64,000 nucleotides of DNA from Larimichthys crocea (GCF_000972845.2 NC_040016.1:16654368-16718367); one strand, 5' to 3'. Shown: positions 11,230 through 23,127, numbered from the stretch's first letter. Translations and numbers: made by a program. Notes: a model not told the origin generated them from the sequence alone.

Positions 11230-14200
11230 CTACAAACATTTACGGAGAGATGAAAAATAATGATCATTCTCAGTGATTAAGTTGTCAATTCATTTTCTGA
11301 TTAACAAAAATTGTGATGAAAAGAGAATGACCTCAAATGGCTTAATTTGTTCAGCACTTTTTCAGTTTTACTGACCGCTCAAAGCATCTCTGAGTCATCA
11401 ACACATGTCACATTCACTCATTCACACACTGATGGCAGAAGTTGCCATATAAGTTGCAGTGATATGATACAGCACTTCCTTTCCAGCACTGAGCTCATCC
11501 ACACAGGAGCAATTTGAAGTTCAGTATCTTGCCCAAGGCTGTTTTTACTGGACTACTGTATGGGAGCTGGGAATTAAACCAGTGACTCTCCCATTACTAG
11601 ACAACCTGCTCTATCACCTGAGCACGAACTGCCTCGCAAAAACACTGTCAATAGACTTTGATATATTTCATAAACTAAACAGTTAACAGATTAATCAAGA
11701 AAATAATCTTTAAAAAAAGATTTCTATACTGTTTTCATTGTTTTCTGTGATGTTGATACAGATCTGATGAATGAAGAAACAAAGTGTTATAAAAATAGAT
11801 ACTTATCGAGCGAGGCAAGCCACTGAAACTGTTTTACTGTTGAGCTGCTTAGCTCCTAACGATACAAGATGTTTGCAGTGCATCTTTTTGCCCTTACAAT
11901 TTTATCTTCCACAAGCCTTCTCTGATCAACTCTCTGGAAAATACACAGTAATGTCTCACCATAGCATTCTGCAGTGGCTCTTGGTATCCTGTAGGTCTGT
12001 ACTGAGTCCTCTGTGTCCAGTCGGTGTGAATATCTCCTAAGAACAGCTCTTGGATCTTGCCTTCATGGTTGTGGTGGTGCGTCTCCACCCTTATCAGTCC
12101 CAGTTCAATCATGGAGAAGCCAAGCGCTGCCAGACATCCCCTCCCTGCTCGAGTATTGTACAGCTCATACAGCTTCCCTGGCACAACTCGATCCAGAGTC
12201 AGACCGACGCAGGTCAATGGCAGCCTGGAGATCAGCCTCTGCTTGGCTGCTAGGCTGTGGACCACGATGCCCACCTTGCTGAGGTGGTGTTCACCTTCAG
12301 TGCCCCCGCGGGTGATCCAAGAGGCCTGGCGCAGACGAAGCTTCCCCCTGATCATCAGGGAGTAGGCTGGGTCCTCGCAGCCGTTGTCTACGTAATAGTG
12401 CTGCAGGGCCTGGAAATGACGGCTGGAGTGGAAAGTGTAGGAGCGGGTGAGGAACTCGGGTCCAGGCCGAACTTCACACCTGAACACAGATGTATGAAAT
12501 GGTTAAAATTATGTCAGTTGGGGTGTAGCTCAGTTGGTAGAGCATCCGCCCCATGTACAACAGGCTCAGTCCTTGCCGCAGCGGCCCAGGGTTTGAATCC
12601 GATCTGTGGCCCTTCGCTGCATGTCATTCCCCATCTCTCTCTCTCTCTCCACATTCCTGTCACTCTTGAGCTGTCTCTATCAAATAAAGCTTAAAAAGGC
12701 CAAAAAAATTACGTCAGTTTAGGGGCGAGTGTTGTGTCATGTAAGGATTCCAGGCAGTAGTGAGCATTGATTAGCTTCCTGCAATCTGCCAGAGTCTTTT
12801 GGAGAACATCTTAGTCTAGTATGAAGTAATATGGGGCAGAGTCAGACTCAGTTACTTGCAAAAAGATACAACTATTCTGATTTTTGGCAGATTTTTTCCT
12901 TTATTTGACAGGACAGCCAAAGACAGGTGCAGAACCATAGGCGAACCTTGGTCGCTGTAGCAAGGACTACACCTTTTGTACATTGGATGCACAGTCTACC
13001 AGTTGAGTCACCAGGGCACCTTATTACTAGTGTTTCTACATAAATGAGTCAAAATTATTTTTGGCTTAATATTTGAATCTCCATTAACTGATTTTTGGCC
13101 ACTAGATGGCAGCGAAAACAAGAAAAAGACACAGCAATGACATATTATCCCCCATCGATATAGTATAGTATAGTTGTTAGCACAGATTATTGATTATTGA
13201 TTATTCATTTCCAGTTGTGTTTCTGGCCACCTGACAGATTTAAGTTCAGTATTCACTCTCCTTTTAGCTCTGTTTTTGGTCCCCACCAACTCCTGAGAAT
13301 CTGACTCTTTAGCTGCTAACTACACCACAATGCTCATGCTTACTAATGGAAGTAACACCGACGAGAGTGAGAGCGAAACCAAAACAGTAAGGTTATAGGC
13401 CATAACAAACAAAACAACACGCAGTTAAAGGTGTGAGGAACTGCAGCTAGGTGATTCTCTGTGGGTTTGCCATTATCAGCGACACTTTCACATACAAATA
13501 GTCATGTGATCCAGTTTTAAATATTAAAGGCTCCAACAACTCGATCACTAAATCCTTTGTTCAACATCATGTGTTTAATTTAATTTAAAAAAATTCACCT
13601 TGTTGACACCCATGTGCCATCCAGTCTTGGGGGGATGTCTGCTGTGATTCTCACTCTGTCCTGTAGGTGGCGGTACTGACAGTCCTGCTCCCACTTCAGG
13701 CTCTCACTGAGGTTGGAGGAGGAAGTGAAGGAGGCTGTGGGCACCTCCCATAGTTTACTCCCAGTTCCAGCCACAAACACAGCTACAGAGGAAGGGAACG
13801 TCAGAAAACAGTGAGTAAATAATCACAGTTATCCAATCTGATAAACACAGAAGCCCCATTAAACTTTATTTAGATTTCCATGCTGATTCTGGGTGGATGC
13901 AGGAAATGGGAACACCAAAATTATTCAGTTGAGAGATGATTATCGGCCTCCTTAGTCAGAAAATGAAGGGAACAGATAATAGCCACAAGGGGAAATTCAC
14001 ATCTTCTCCCAGTTACACAATTCTGGTTGACTGCAAGCTGTTTCAGGGGTGTAATTTTGGTAAATTTTCCATGTAATGAGCGGAGAGTGGGTGCTATAGA
14101 AACCATACATAGTTGTGAATCAGGACGCTGGCCACAGTGCAGACAGTTTTGGCTTGTCACTCCAATCAGCCTGCAGCTGCAACACACAGGCCTTGTGTTT

Positions 14201-16218
14201 TTTGGGGGTTTGCTTCGAGGCAGGAGGTGTGTGTGTAGGTGATTGTGTATTTGTGTGAAGATCAGCACCTGCACGGGTGTATTTTCTTGTGCATTTATAT
14301 CATCAAGATAAAGCAAACAGTGGGTCGTTGACAGCAGAAGCCGAGCCAAACACATCTGTTGATAATATGATTCAAAAGACACTTATGATGATGAATGTTC
14401 TCGCTTGAGTTTTCCCAAACACTGGCAGTTAAGTTAATCCAAATGAAAGCATTATTCACTCTATAACATTTATTGATCTGACACGTGCACATCTGCAATC
14501 TGTCTGCCTGTCATTGGTCATAACTGCACTTTCTGCTCTGTCCGCTTGTTGCTGCACAGAGTTGTGCATGTTGTCGACATGGCAAGGGGATTTTCTGATT
14601 ACACTCTCATGGCTGCAACGTGAGGAAGCCCGCTGGGGTCTGTCCTGGCAGTGTGTGCATTTTTGTGTGTGTGAAAATGATGGCTTTAGTTTCATCTTCC
14701 CAAAACAAAAGAAAAAAAAACCCAAGGGGGGATGAGCTCTCACAGATCATCTCCTGTTTTCTCTCTGAATTGTTCTCTCTTTTTTTCCCTCAGGCTCTTG
14801 TCCACTGAAGCTTTAATATAATTTGAATGGGTGAATTAAAAATAAAAAAAATAGCCTGTAGCTGTAGTAGCTGTAAATATGCTTATTTCTGCTGTGAGGT
14901 TGAACATTTTAACATGGGGACGTATGGAGATTGACATGTTTTGTAAGTGGCTGTTTGAGGAAGTGGCACACATGTAGGCTTCACTTCACAGCCATGGATG
15001 TTGCTGCTCATTTTGTATTGTATTAAATTGATCAAATAGTATTTGTAAATGGTTGCGTATTGTTTAATCTACGTTTCACACAGCGTTGTTACCTTTGGAC
15101 AGAGCCTGGCTAACAGTTTCCCCCTGCTTCCAGCCTTTATGCTAAGCTAAGCTCAGTCTTATATTCAACAGGCAAATCCGAGAGTGGTGTCAGTTTTCTA
15201 CTCTAACTTGAGAAAATGTAGAGTTTTAACTTCAAGTCAGCGTGTCCAGCTTGGTTTTTTTTCGTCCTCTCTTATTACCTCTTGGTCCCCTTCATCCTCG
15301 TAGTTCTCACATTCTTTGTCTCACTTTCTCAACTTTCTGTCAGGGTCATCTGTGGTAGACAGCTTTATGGGTGTAATCTCACTCCACTTTTTCTCTCATT
15401 TGACTTTAGATGCACTTGGGGAGAACATCACCTGTCGAGCCTCTAGTTGAGCTGGGAGTTGGTTGTTGAGCCACAGGATCAGTTTGTTCTCTCATGACTG
15501 AGCAGATGGAGTTGAAGGAAAATGGGGACTTGGAGTGGAAAGTGTGTGATGTTGACACGATGATGGATTTTTTTTTCTATAAAAGGCTCCAAGATGGCGG
15601 CGGAGCGTTTATTAAACTTGTTAGTGTCAGAGGGTGGATATTTTTTGTTCCCCTCACTCTTGGATCACTTCCCATATACTGACCACAACCACAGACATGT
15701 GTGGAGTCATTTCCAAGCATCCTTCCACCTGATGCATGCACAGACACACACACACACACACAGACACACACACACACGTACACACACACGTGGAGCTTGG
15801 ACTGAACTTTACAGTCGTGGACCACAAAACCAGATTAAAGCTCAAGGCACATTTCTCCTCCTTCAAGCAGCCTGTCAATTTGCTGATATGATTAATATTC
15901 CCTTTTCCTGTCACAGGCATTGAAACATGTTTGCAATTTTCCCTGTGCAGTGATGTGTTTGTTTATGCTCCATGTCACTGCGGCTGGCAAGGGAACCCGG
16001 TCAGTCGGACCCAGCTGCAGTCCTGCGGGAGTGCTCGGAGCAGAAATACTAATCAGGATTAATTAATTTCCATTGCTCCTTGCAAGTCATCCAATCGGTC
16101 TGTTTTGTGTTATCCGCCCTTTGTAGCTGCCTGCAACATGTTGCCTAAGTGGTTACTCACACACAGTGCAATGAATGAACAAGAGAGACGAGAGTCGCAG
16201 TATGTGATGTGGAGTCAT
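10456..16218 (-). CDS. apcdd1l: APCDD1-like protein, membrane-anchored Wnt antagonist (4 exons)
   Basis: Predicted coding exons on the minus strand are 16218-16161, 13782-13599, 12479-11960 and 11229-10456, all with GT-AG introns and matching phases; joined they give 511 residues. The family (APCDD1/APCDD1L) consists of cell-surface glycoproteins that inhibit Wnt signalling upstream of beta-catenin by acting on Wnt ligand and receptor. Visible features are a signal-like N-terminus (about residues 1-27), a first APCDDC domain opening with WVSTRCEVRPGPEFLTRSY (from W77), a second opening with WVSQHCETRP (from W291), a shared LFLGDIHTD motif, the PTDGSSPDRPQRRPTSFQAP block, and a hydrophobic C-terminus (492-511). 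The wording of the middle section (KLYELYNTRAGRGCLAALG) resembles APCDD1L more than APCDD1, hence the symbol. Human APCDD1L is about 500 aa, so the model is full length. Family assignment is firm; the L versus non-L paralogue call and exon 1 are less certain. Confidence 0.9.
11371..11640 (-). mobile_element. tRNA-derived SINE, family 2, copy in apcdd1l intron 3
   Basis: Read on the minus strand, the segment begins with a tRNA-like head: GCTCAGGTGATAGAGCAGG (A-box-like) and, about 35 nt later, GGTTTAATTCCCAG (B-box-like). It is followed by the TTGGGCAAGATACTGAA block seen in many fish repeats. A second copy in the other orientation lies at 54185-54345. It is degenerate and certainly not active. 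Confidence 0.65.
11960..12479 (-). CDS. apcdd1l: apcdd1l coding exon 3 (first APCDDC domain)
   Basis: This 520-nt exon runs from CEVRPGPEFLTRSYTF to PLQNAM and ends in phase 0 before GTGAGA. It holds the body of the first domain: the YYVDNGCEDPAYSL cysteine segment, GKLRLRQASWITRGGTE, and ELFLGDIHTDWTQRTQYRP. The acceptor is TTCAG before 12479. There is no frameshift or premature stop. Confidence 0.95.
12520..12704 (+). mobile_element. tRNA-derived SINE, family 1, with target-site duplication
   Basis: The head GGGTGTAGCTCAGTTGGTAG contains the pol III A box, and GGTTTGAATCC (12590-12600) is the B box; a CT-rich body follows and the tail is CAAATAAAGC..GGCCAAAAAAA. It is flanked by a 15-bp direct repeat, 12505-12519 and 12705-12719, which differs at one base and is read as the target-site duplication. 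It lies in the intron between apcdd1l exons 2 and 3, antisense to the gene. It is a SINE and not a tRNA gene, because the tRNA body is not foldable to a cloverleaf and a non-tRNA tail follows. Confidence 0.85.
12884..13020 (-). mobile_element. tRNA-derived SINE, family 1, degenerate inverted copy
   Basis: The segment runs from CCTTTATTTGACAGGACAGCC to CAGTCTACCAGTTGAGTCACCAGGGCACC, which read on the other strand is the tail-to-head order of the SINE at 12520-12704. It is more diverged than that copy. Together they form an inverted pair 180 nt apart in one apcdd1l intron. Confidence 0.65.
13195..13345 (-). repeat. interspersed repeat F, inverted copy
   Basis: The stretch CTCCTTTTAGCTCTGTTTTTGGTCCCCACCAACTCCTGAG..TCTTTAGCTGCTAA is the reverse complement of the block at 8190-8270 (TTAGC..GCTAAAGAGACAGATATTTCC..AAAACGGAGCTAAAAGGAGA). 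It is non-coding and lies in an apcdd1l intron. Confidence 0.6.
13599..13782 (-). CDS. apcdd1l: apcdd1l coding exon 2
   Basis: The exon has acceptor TGTAG before 13782 and donor GTGAAT after 13599, 184 nt in all. It encodes the end of the signal region, a serine-rich stretch with an N-glycosylation sequon (NLS, about residue 43), a cysteine in WEQDCQYRHLQDRV, and ITADIPPRLDGTWVSTR, the opening of the first APCDDC domain. It ends in phase 2 and the arginine codon is completed by the next exon. Confidence 0.9.
14809..15010 (+). repeat. interspersed repeat A, 5'-truncated copy
   Basis: This copy covers only the right half of the element (TATTTCTGCTGTGAGGTTGA, ATTTTAACATGGGGACGTAT, CACAGCCATGGATGTTGC). 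It lies in the predicted apcdd1l intron 1. Confidence 0.6.
15050..15215 (-). repeat. interspersed repeat C, partial copy in apcdd1l intron 1
   Basis: The blocks TTGTTACCTTTGGACAGAGC, CTGGCTAACAGTTTCCCCC and TTATGCTAAGCTAAGC match the family; orientation is taken from the order of blocks and is uncertain. Confidence 0.5.
15741..15789. repeat. (CA)n microsatellite in apcdd1l intron 1
   Basis: Imperfect CA repeat with GA interruptions. Confidence 0.9.
16161..16218 (-). CDS. apcdd1l: apcdd1l coding exon 1 (signal peptide), predicted
   Basis: This 58-nt segment starts with ATG at 16218-16216 and encodes MTPHHILRLSSLLFIHCTV plus the first base of a serine codon, followed directly by a consensus GTGAGT donor (16160-16155). 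The next exon begins with the two bases that complete the codon, so the phase fits, and the hydrophobic run continues into it (SVFVAGTGS), making a plausible cleavable signal peptide. The base at -3 of the ATG is C, so the start context is weak. No transcript evidence is available; another first exon further upstream is possible. Confidence 0.6.
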
Positions 16219-16730
16219 TTGGGTTGCTATATTTGAGGTTCTGTTTTTGCCAAAGCATTTCTATAGTGTTTCTTGAGGTCACTTGTCATTCAGCCCCTTT
16301 CCCTCTCTTGGATCTCACTCCAGTTGGGCATATGGTTGCATTTACTAAAAGAGCACTCATAAAAGCAGAGCTTAGTAAAACAAAATTGCTCATCGTGGGT
16401 TTTTTCTAAGTATTCTTCTACAAAAGAGCCTATTCCAACCACAAGTGAGGCAATGTTGTAATACATATGATAATATCCAACCCCCATCTCAATTTGGAGG
16501 AGATGGGGGACCATTTTAGTTGATTCACTTCCTACACAGGCAGTCAGATATCATTACTTTTATCCTGCAATGGTTACCACTGATTTATATTTCCACTATG
16601 GGCTCTAAAACTTCTCCCTGATGCAGTCCACACCTCCCAGTCACAGTGGTGCATCTTTCAGGAACAGATTTCATGTATTTTTTACCAATAAATCTCACTA
16701 TAAGACTGATTTAATACCCATGTTGCATTA

Positions 16731-16905
16731 TACTCACAGTTGCCTGTTTATTAGGTACACCTAGCTAACTCTTAAGCACCCCAGCAACCCTTAAGGGTTA
16801 CACTGACGTGTGTTTCTATTAGTTAGCCTGCCTCTGTTGATATAGATGAGGTGGGCACAGTTTAATCAGTATAACGTAATATAATGGCCACTGAGTGTAT
16901 GTAAA
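16731..16905. mobile_element. degenerate MITE related to the 4360-4664 element
   Basis: The left end TTTATTAGGTACACCT and right end ATAATGGCCACTGAGTGTATG match the two sides of the same terminal-repeat type (CACT..GTGGCCACTT.ATTAGGTACAC). It is shorter and more diverged, lies just upstream of the predicted apcdd1l start, and is non-coding. Confidence 0.5.
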
Positions 16906-18814
16906 TGTTACGAAATACTTTTTATTAGAATTATGTCAGCGTGAAATATGAACGCTCATTACACGACAGTAATCAGTAACATGTGTGAGGCAACTATGCA
17001 CTTCAAAGAGTTTCATGACGAAAAGATAACACCAGAAAAAATTGCAACAACAAACTTTTACTCATAAACTTTTGAAGTTATACTAAAGTCAAACCATGTC
17101 ACTAACCTCTGTGACTTCAGAGAGGTCAAGAGTCAACATGTAAATAGTTTATCAAAGCGTCATAGACATTAAATAAAACAGCGTCTATACAGTGAACTCT
17201 TCCAAAAAATAAAGGATATGTTCACATTTGTGTCGTAAGTGTGTCTTAAAACAACGGTCAGGTTCCGCTTTGAGCATTGAAACAGGTTTTTCTTGATGTA
17301 GTCATTCCTCCTCTTCATATTGGCCCCCCAACACAATCTTTCTAATGCGCTTCCACATTATCTACACAAATCAACGGCCCTATCTGGTCTAAATTAAGTA
17401 AGTTAAAAGTTAATATGAGACTTTAGACATCTAAATTAATCGATAATTTTAGTTTCCATCTTACGCTCCCTCTGCTGTAGCTCAGCAGATGAACACTTTC
17501 CATGAAACACAACGAGACAACCTGCCGAAGCTTAGCTTCAAATATACTTTGGAATACATATTTGCACAGAGCATGGACAGTGGATTTTGTCCTCTATCAC
17601 TTGCAGTGGAAACTCAATAGGAGGGAATCTCTTCCAAGCCAGTATGATGAGGAGGAATGATTACAGAAAGCAAAGCCTGGAGAATGAAGGCAGCGAAACT
17701 TTTATAGATACATGTCACTTGGATTGCTTTCAACAAGAGGTTACAACCAATTGTGCTAGATCTTTTTGCTTATAATGACCACGGCCTATCAGTTGGTGCG
17801 TCTTTCTGCGGCTGAACAACACTACAGTCTAGACAGCCCCTGCTGCTCATGCAGTATCACAATTCTCCCACAAGGGGTCACTGCAGCAGCCTGTGACGTG
17901 TGTGTGGTCTTGACGGTCAGTCTGTCATCACCACCAACACAGCCGCTGCCACTGGCCTTCACTTCAGTCGACTGATGAGCGGCCAAAGTAATCTACCTGT
18001 CTTTGAGCTCCTGTATTCATCCTGTTTTCACACACAAACGCATGCATGCATGCACGTTTACGAAAACACACTGCACACATTGATTTACAGAGGACTGTAA
18101 AAGGGATACCATTTATAAAAGACCTCCAGGCTGCACTCTGTTTGTTTGTTTGCATTTGTGATTACGGTTTGGCAGCCTTCACTCTCCTCTCTCATCCACA
18201 GTGCCAACGTCAAAATACAGTTTTATGTACTTCTTTATTTGGAGCTATCCTGTACAAACAAGAACCAGTTCCAGGCACTTTTGATTCAGGACTTTCAGGG
18301 GGAATCAAGTGCTTGACGTTTAAGTCTACCCTGAGCATTTTTCATTAGAGAGAGACGCCTTTGTCTGTTTCATAGCTGGAGAATCATTAAACTTGCCAAC
18401 ATTCAGGCAGAAAATATCTATTTTGTCCCAGAAGAAATGTTGTTGGTGAGCAGAAATGATCCCAAAGCAGGACCAACTCCTCCATGTCCCAGTATTTTAA
18501 CTACTTCCTCATGTGTTTCCTACTTTTTTTACTACATCCTCACCCCATTTCTTTCAGTGTGCTTGCCCCCAGTTGTATTGTAAAGTCACTTTCTCATCTT
18601 TCTTTTCCTCTGTGCTGCAGGAGAAAACCCTCAAAACTGTCCCTTAAGTACCCGTGCCCTCCTGTCCCACCTCTCCCCTCTGCTGATTACTGTTCCCCTC
18701 CTCTGATGAAAAAGCCATGATGTTTACGGCTCATTTCTCCTGGATGGATCTCAGATTCCTCCCTTCTTTTTTCTTTTCGCCTTTGTTTCGTTTTTTTTTT
18801 CTTCTTCTTCCTCC

Positions 18815-18832
18815 GTGTGTGTGTGTGTGTGT
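18815..18832. repeat. (GT)n microsatellite after a pyrimidine run
   Basis: Nine GT units preceded by CTTCTTCTTC and poly(T). Confidence 0.85.
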
Positions 18833-21800
18833 CTGTCAGTGGTTGATGAGGTGAATAAAGTTGGTCATGATGACGGGGGGTTGGAGTAGGAGGATGGGAT
18901 GAGGCTTCTTCATGAGGTGGAATAACAAGATGAGTGAGGTGCATTCGTGTGAGTGTGTGTTTTCCTATGTGATGTAACAGTAGCTCAGAGATCCTGCTCC
19001 TTCCACATATTTAGGTGACTGCTGCACATTTCACAGCTGCTTTTTCAGCCACTCTTAAATTGCTGAGTCGTCCTCCAGATCTTGGATTGGTGTTTTAAGA
19101 CTGTAATTCCCAACTTTATTTTGGCTTGTGAGCCCTTACAATCAAGTACTGTCCACTTGTAATCCACATTGTGGTTTAACAAGCAGCCAAGCTACTGTTT
19201 GGAGGTATTTACTCATCATCAACAGCTGTTATCTTTTCCCCAGTGACTGCCCTGTGCAGGACTCCAGAGATGTCCTATCCTACACCATGACAGATGTAGG
19301 CAAAGCTAACAATGGCTAGCTGACAGCTCAGAATAAACAACATCTAAATAAGAAGACTTACTAGGAGGTCATTTTATCTCTTTTTGTAGAGGCTCACTGC
19401 CACCTCACTCTTTCTGCATCCAGCTACAGCAAGCTAACATCTCTCACAGCAGTAGAAGCTCATGCAAACCCTCCAGCAAACGTGCCCCTGCGTTATGCGA
19501 TTTTGGGCTGTCTAAGACAATTGGGACAGATACTTGATCGCCATTGCAAGACAGTGGTCCTAGATCACCCTGGGACACATGCCCGATGACAACTAAAGAC
19601 GTTATGTGATGGTATCAGAAATCTTGGACCAAATAGTCACAGTGTGACTGCAGAAACAAACCACAGTTGAACCCATCAGGATACAACATAAAATGAGGCA
19701 GAATACGCTGGCTGGTGCAAAATCTTGGAAGCAAAAAAAAAACAAAACAGTGGTGGCTAAATTGAAAATTGTAGGACTTTGGCAAAGAAGAAAATCTGCC
19801 TTGTTGCATTTTCAAAACCGAACCAAAACAGCACTTGGATGACCCAAGCTGATGACATGTCTCCTGTCTATTCTATTTACATCGTAGCAAGATCCACCAC
19901 GCATTTATCAAGCATTATTACACCCGTCTTACACAGTGTGACCAATTGTTGCACAGTTTAAAGGCGACTGAAAAAAGGAAACATGTCAAACTATTACTAG
20001 TATTCATAGCTGTAAAACAATTATTTAATTACTTACCAAAAAAATGGAATCGCACTACTTTAACATGTTATTAAGTTTTCTGTTGCTGCCCCACAGTGTC
20101 AGGGACTGAGGGCCAGAAACCACGCAAAGCATTTTTAAAGCTTGGCTCAGGCCTTCTTGCTGCGGTACCCTGTTTCTTTCCCTGCACTCTTGTCGCCAAA
20201 GTCAAGTGAAGGTCAGGTTGATTTAGAGGTTTTTCAAAGAGCATGAGGGCTGTTGTGTTATTCTAACCCTGAGTCCCTCTTCCTTTTTTGGGCTTTAACC
20301 CCAGCATCTCATAGCGGTCTCCCAAACCCAGGAGTATCCATCTGTCCCCAGGGCAGCGCATGGACGACTACTGTTGTCTTTTCATCACAGTGTAAGCTAG
20401 TTAATCCAGAGGCCTCATTTATTTAGACAAGGGATCTACAGGGGTTTGCCCAGTGGACGCTGCTGCCAGTTCCACTGTGGTTAGCAAACTCTGGCTCCTG
20501 TTCACAAGGCAACAACACACACATCATCCTGCTGCATCTGACATGCTCACCATAAATAAAACAACTGCCGCACAAAGCCAACACTTCCACCTACTCCACA
20601 AGTTCATATAATGTTAACCAAACTTAATACACCGCAGATGGATGCACACCGTTGGACATTATGCTGCAGTACAGAGGATTTTTTCTTATAATAGGACCTG
20701 GCGTGTATTTTGGTGTCTCTTCTTGGTATTCAGCTGAGGTGGATGAGATCTAGATAGCGGACAAGAGAAGTTGATGGTCCATTGATGTCTTTGAGCTGAT
20801 ATTACATTGGTTTCACCTTAATCCAAAAGCTTGGTTTGGAGACCTTTGGAGATCCGGTCGGTGGCCGTTTCACATAGCTATTTGGAGAGTTTTCAACTGA
20901 ACCAAAGTTTATTTTATATGGATGTGATCAAGGGTTTTTCTGTATGGTAAAATGAAGCAGTGATAGGGTGGGGTCACAAACTGTTTCCATCCAGTCCAGT
21001 TCATCAAACACACACATTCTTACGTCCAAAGATCTACGAGACCTTATCCAAATATTCACGGTGGTCTTCTCGATACTTCAAATTGGTCACTTTTATCTTT
21101 TTTCAAAGAAGTGAGGCAGAACTCCAAGAAACAAATGAATGGTCAAAGTTTAGGTCCTTGGTAAATTACAAGCAAGGAGTTACTCAGAAGTTGGTAATCA
21201 ATATTTTTTTGACTCAGTGAGTATGAATAAAATTGGCTTGGTAAAACTTTCCCCTCACAGAAATGACATTACACTTGTCAAAATCCATCTCAATACAAAT
21301 TTAATGGTCCGTTTCCATCAGTTTTTATGCCCTGTTTGGGCTAAAGAATCACTCAGCCCCTTACGGCATCTGTTTAAGGCCAGAGCCTCCAATGTCTTCT
21401 CTACTAGACTTGAGATGTGAAAAATAAAACAATTCCCAGATACCAGTATGCCAGTCTTCCATTGAAGCAGCTTTGGGTTGCTGGATGACGATTATAACTG
21501 GGCAGATGTTTCTTCTTGTCTGTCTCCCGCTGCTCATCACCCTAACCAGCCCTGATGGCCAAAATGATGCGCTTCCGTGATTGAGGCTGTGGCGGCTGGA
21601 CAATTGGTTCTCCATAGCAGCCTGAGGTAAGGTCAGTAATGGCTGCCTCCTGTTATTCTAACCATTAACATAATAGCAACATTAGTTCCAGGGCCACGCT
21701 TCCCTGCTCCTAGGGAACCATTGTTTAAAGGCACCAGCCAGAGCATTTTTTTAAGACTCCTCTACTGGCCACAGATCAGACTGACGCTTTGAAGACACAC

Positions 21801-22840
21801 AGAGGAGAGCGGGAACACAGACTGGCTATTCATGAGAGTAACGTCAGCATAGGTTGTGTTTTTATTTTTCAAAGTGCTGATCCACATGTTTAACTTTGCG
21901 AATCATTTGAATTGTGACAAATTGCATAATAACTTCCTTGTAATTATGACTTTGTTATAATCTCTTCCTTTTTGTCTCTGTGTCCAACCATGTGTTCAAG
22001 CTAAATCTGATGTGTTCAGCTGATTTCTCACATGAGAGAGCGTTTATCTCCTTTTTTTCACTCTGGAAAAGCTTTGGATTACAGGAGGAAATCTGCTACA
22101 ATCTTTTAAGATTATAAACGCAAAATCTATGCCGCAAAAAGTTATTCTCACACTTAGGAATAAAGATTTTGAAGGTGAAATGCAATTTTGATTATTAAAA
22201 AAACGGCATCAGTTTAAACTTTCTTAATCTTTTAAAACATTTCTCTTCAGAAATGTGATCATAAAAATGCTTTGCATAACCATAATCAGGTAAAATCTGC
22301 ACAAATTCACTGGGCAGTAATCTGTGTATTTATGGGAGTAATTTAAGACAAACTATATATCTAGAAATCTGTTCAGACATCTGGAAGACTTAAAAAAACA
22401 CACAGTCATCCTTCAGACAGTGCCTGGACTCACCTTGCCACAGCCACAGCAGCCAAACTCCCTTCAACAGGTGACTGAAACGTCCGTTTGACATGTTTCC
22501 TGCTTCCGCACACTTCATTCACACACTCTGCTTGGAAAACAAACTTTGATCCCTGGGAAATCCAATACACCGGGAGGCTCCTGTCAACAAGAGACGATCA
22601 TGTAGGATATCACCATGGCATTAGCGCATATATGAAGAGTCCAGTAATCCCCTCAGATGAAACTCTGGTCTCCTGTTCAGCCACCAGAAAGTTTTTTTCT
22701 CCCTTCTTCTACTTCTTGTTCTTCTACCTCCACTTCTTGGCTTCCATGGTCTGATAAGAAAGTCCTTAGTTGGAAACACACACTTCATGCAACTTCTCCA
22801 CGCTGGTGCTCTCCTTAAATTGGCGAGGTGGAGAGTAATC

Positions 22841-22892
22841 CCTCTCTCTCTCTTTCTCTTTCTCTCCAAACCCCCCCCCCTCTCTCTCTCAA
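22841..22892. repeat. (CT)n / poly(C) pyrimidine tract
   Basis: CTCTCTCTC runs on both sides of a poly(C) run. Opposite purine tracts follow at 23040-23075 and a (TG)n at 23097-23126. Confidence 0.85.
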
Positions 22893-23092
22893 TCAAACAC
22901 CATGGCCTCACTACTGTGCAGCACTGTGGATCTGTTCCACTCGATGCATGTGCAGCGAGTGTGTGTGCGTGCATGAGAGCAGGGGTATTTTGTGTGTGTG
23001 TGCACTCCTGTCTGGCTCTTATAGTTTTGAGCTAAGAGGAGGGAGTAAGAGAGAGAGGGAGAGGGATGGAGGGAGGGCAGAGATAGAGAACG

Positions 23093-23096
<4 letters not shown>

Positions 23097-23126
<30 letters not shown>
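23097..23126. repeat. (TG)n microsatellite
   Basis: About 15 perfect TG units. Confidence 0.9.

Positions 23127-23127
<1 letters not shown>

Larger units (their letters stand above)
13783..16160 (-). other. apcdd1l intron 1
   Basis: The predicted 2.4-kb intron holds a partial repeat A copy (14809-15010), a repeat C copy (15050-15215) and a (CA)n tract (15741-15789). The part nearest exon 1 (about 15950-16130) is not repetitive and carries TAATCAGGATTAATTAATTT-type homeodomain-like sites, so it could be a regulatory element. The rest, 13860-14800, shows nothing I recognise. Confidence 0.5.

Noticed and set aside
12520..12600. tRNA gene
   Set aside because: It has A and B boxes, but the body does not match a tRNA cloverleaf and a SINE tail with target-site duplication follows.
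12257..12694. 145-codon plus-strand frame across apcdd1l exon 3 and the SINE
   Set aside because: Runs through an antisense exon into a SINE; no coherent protein.
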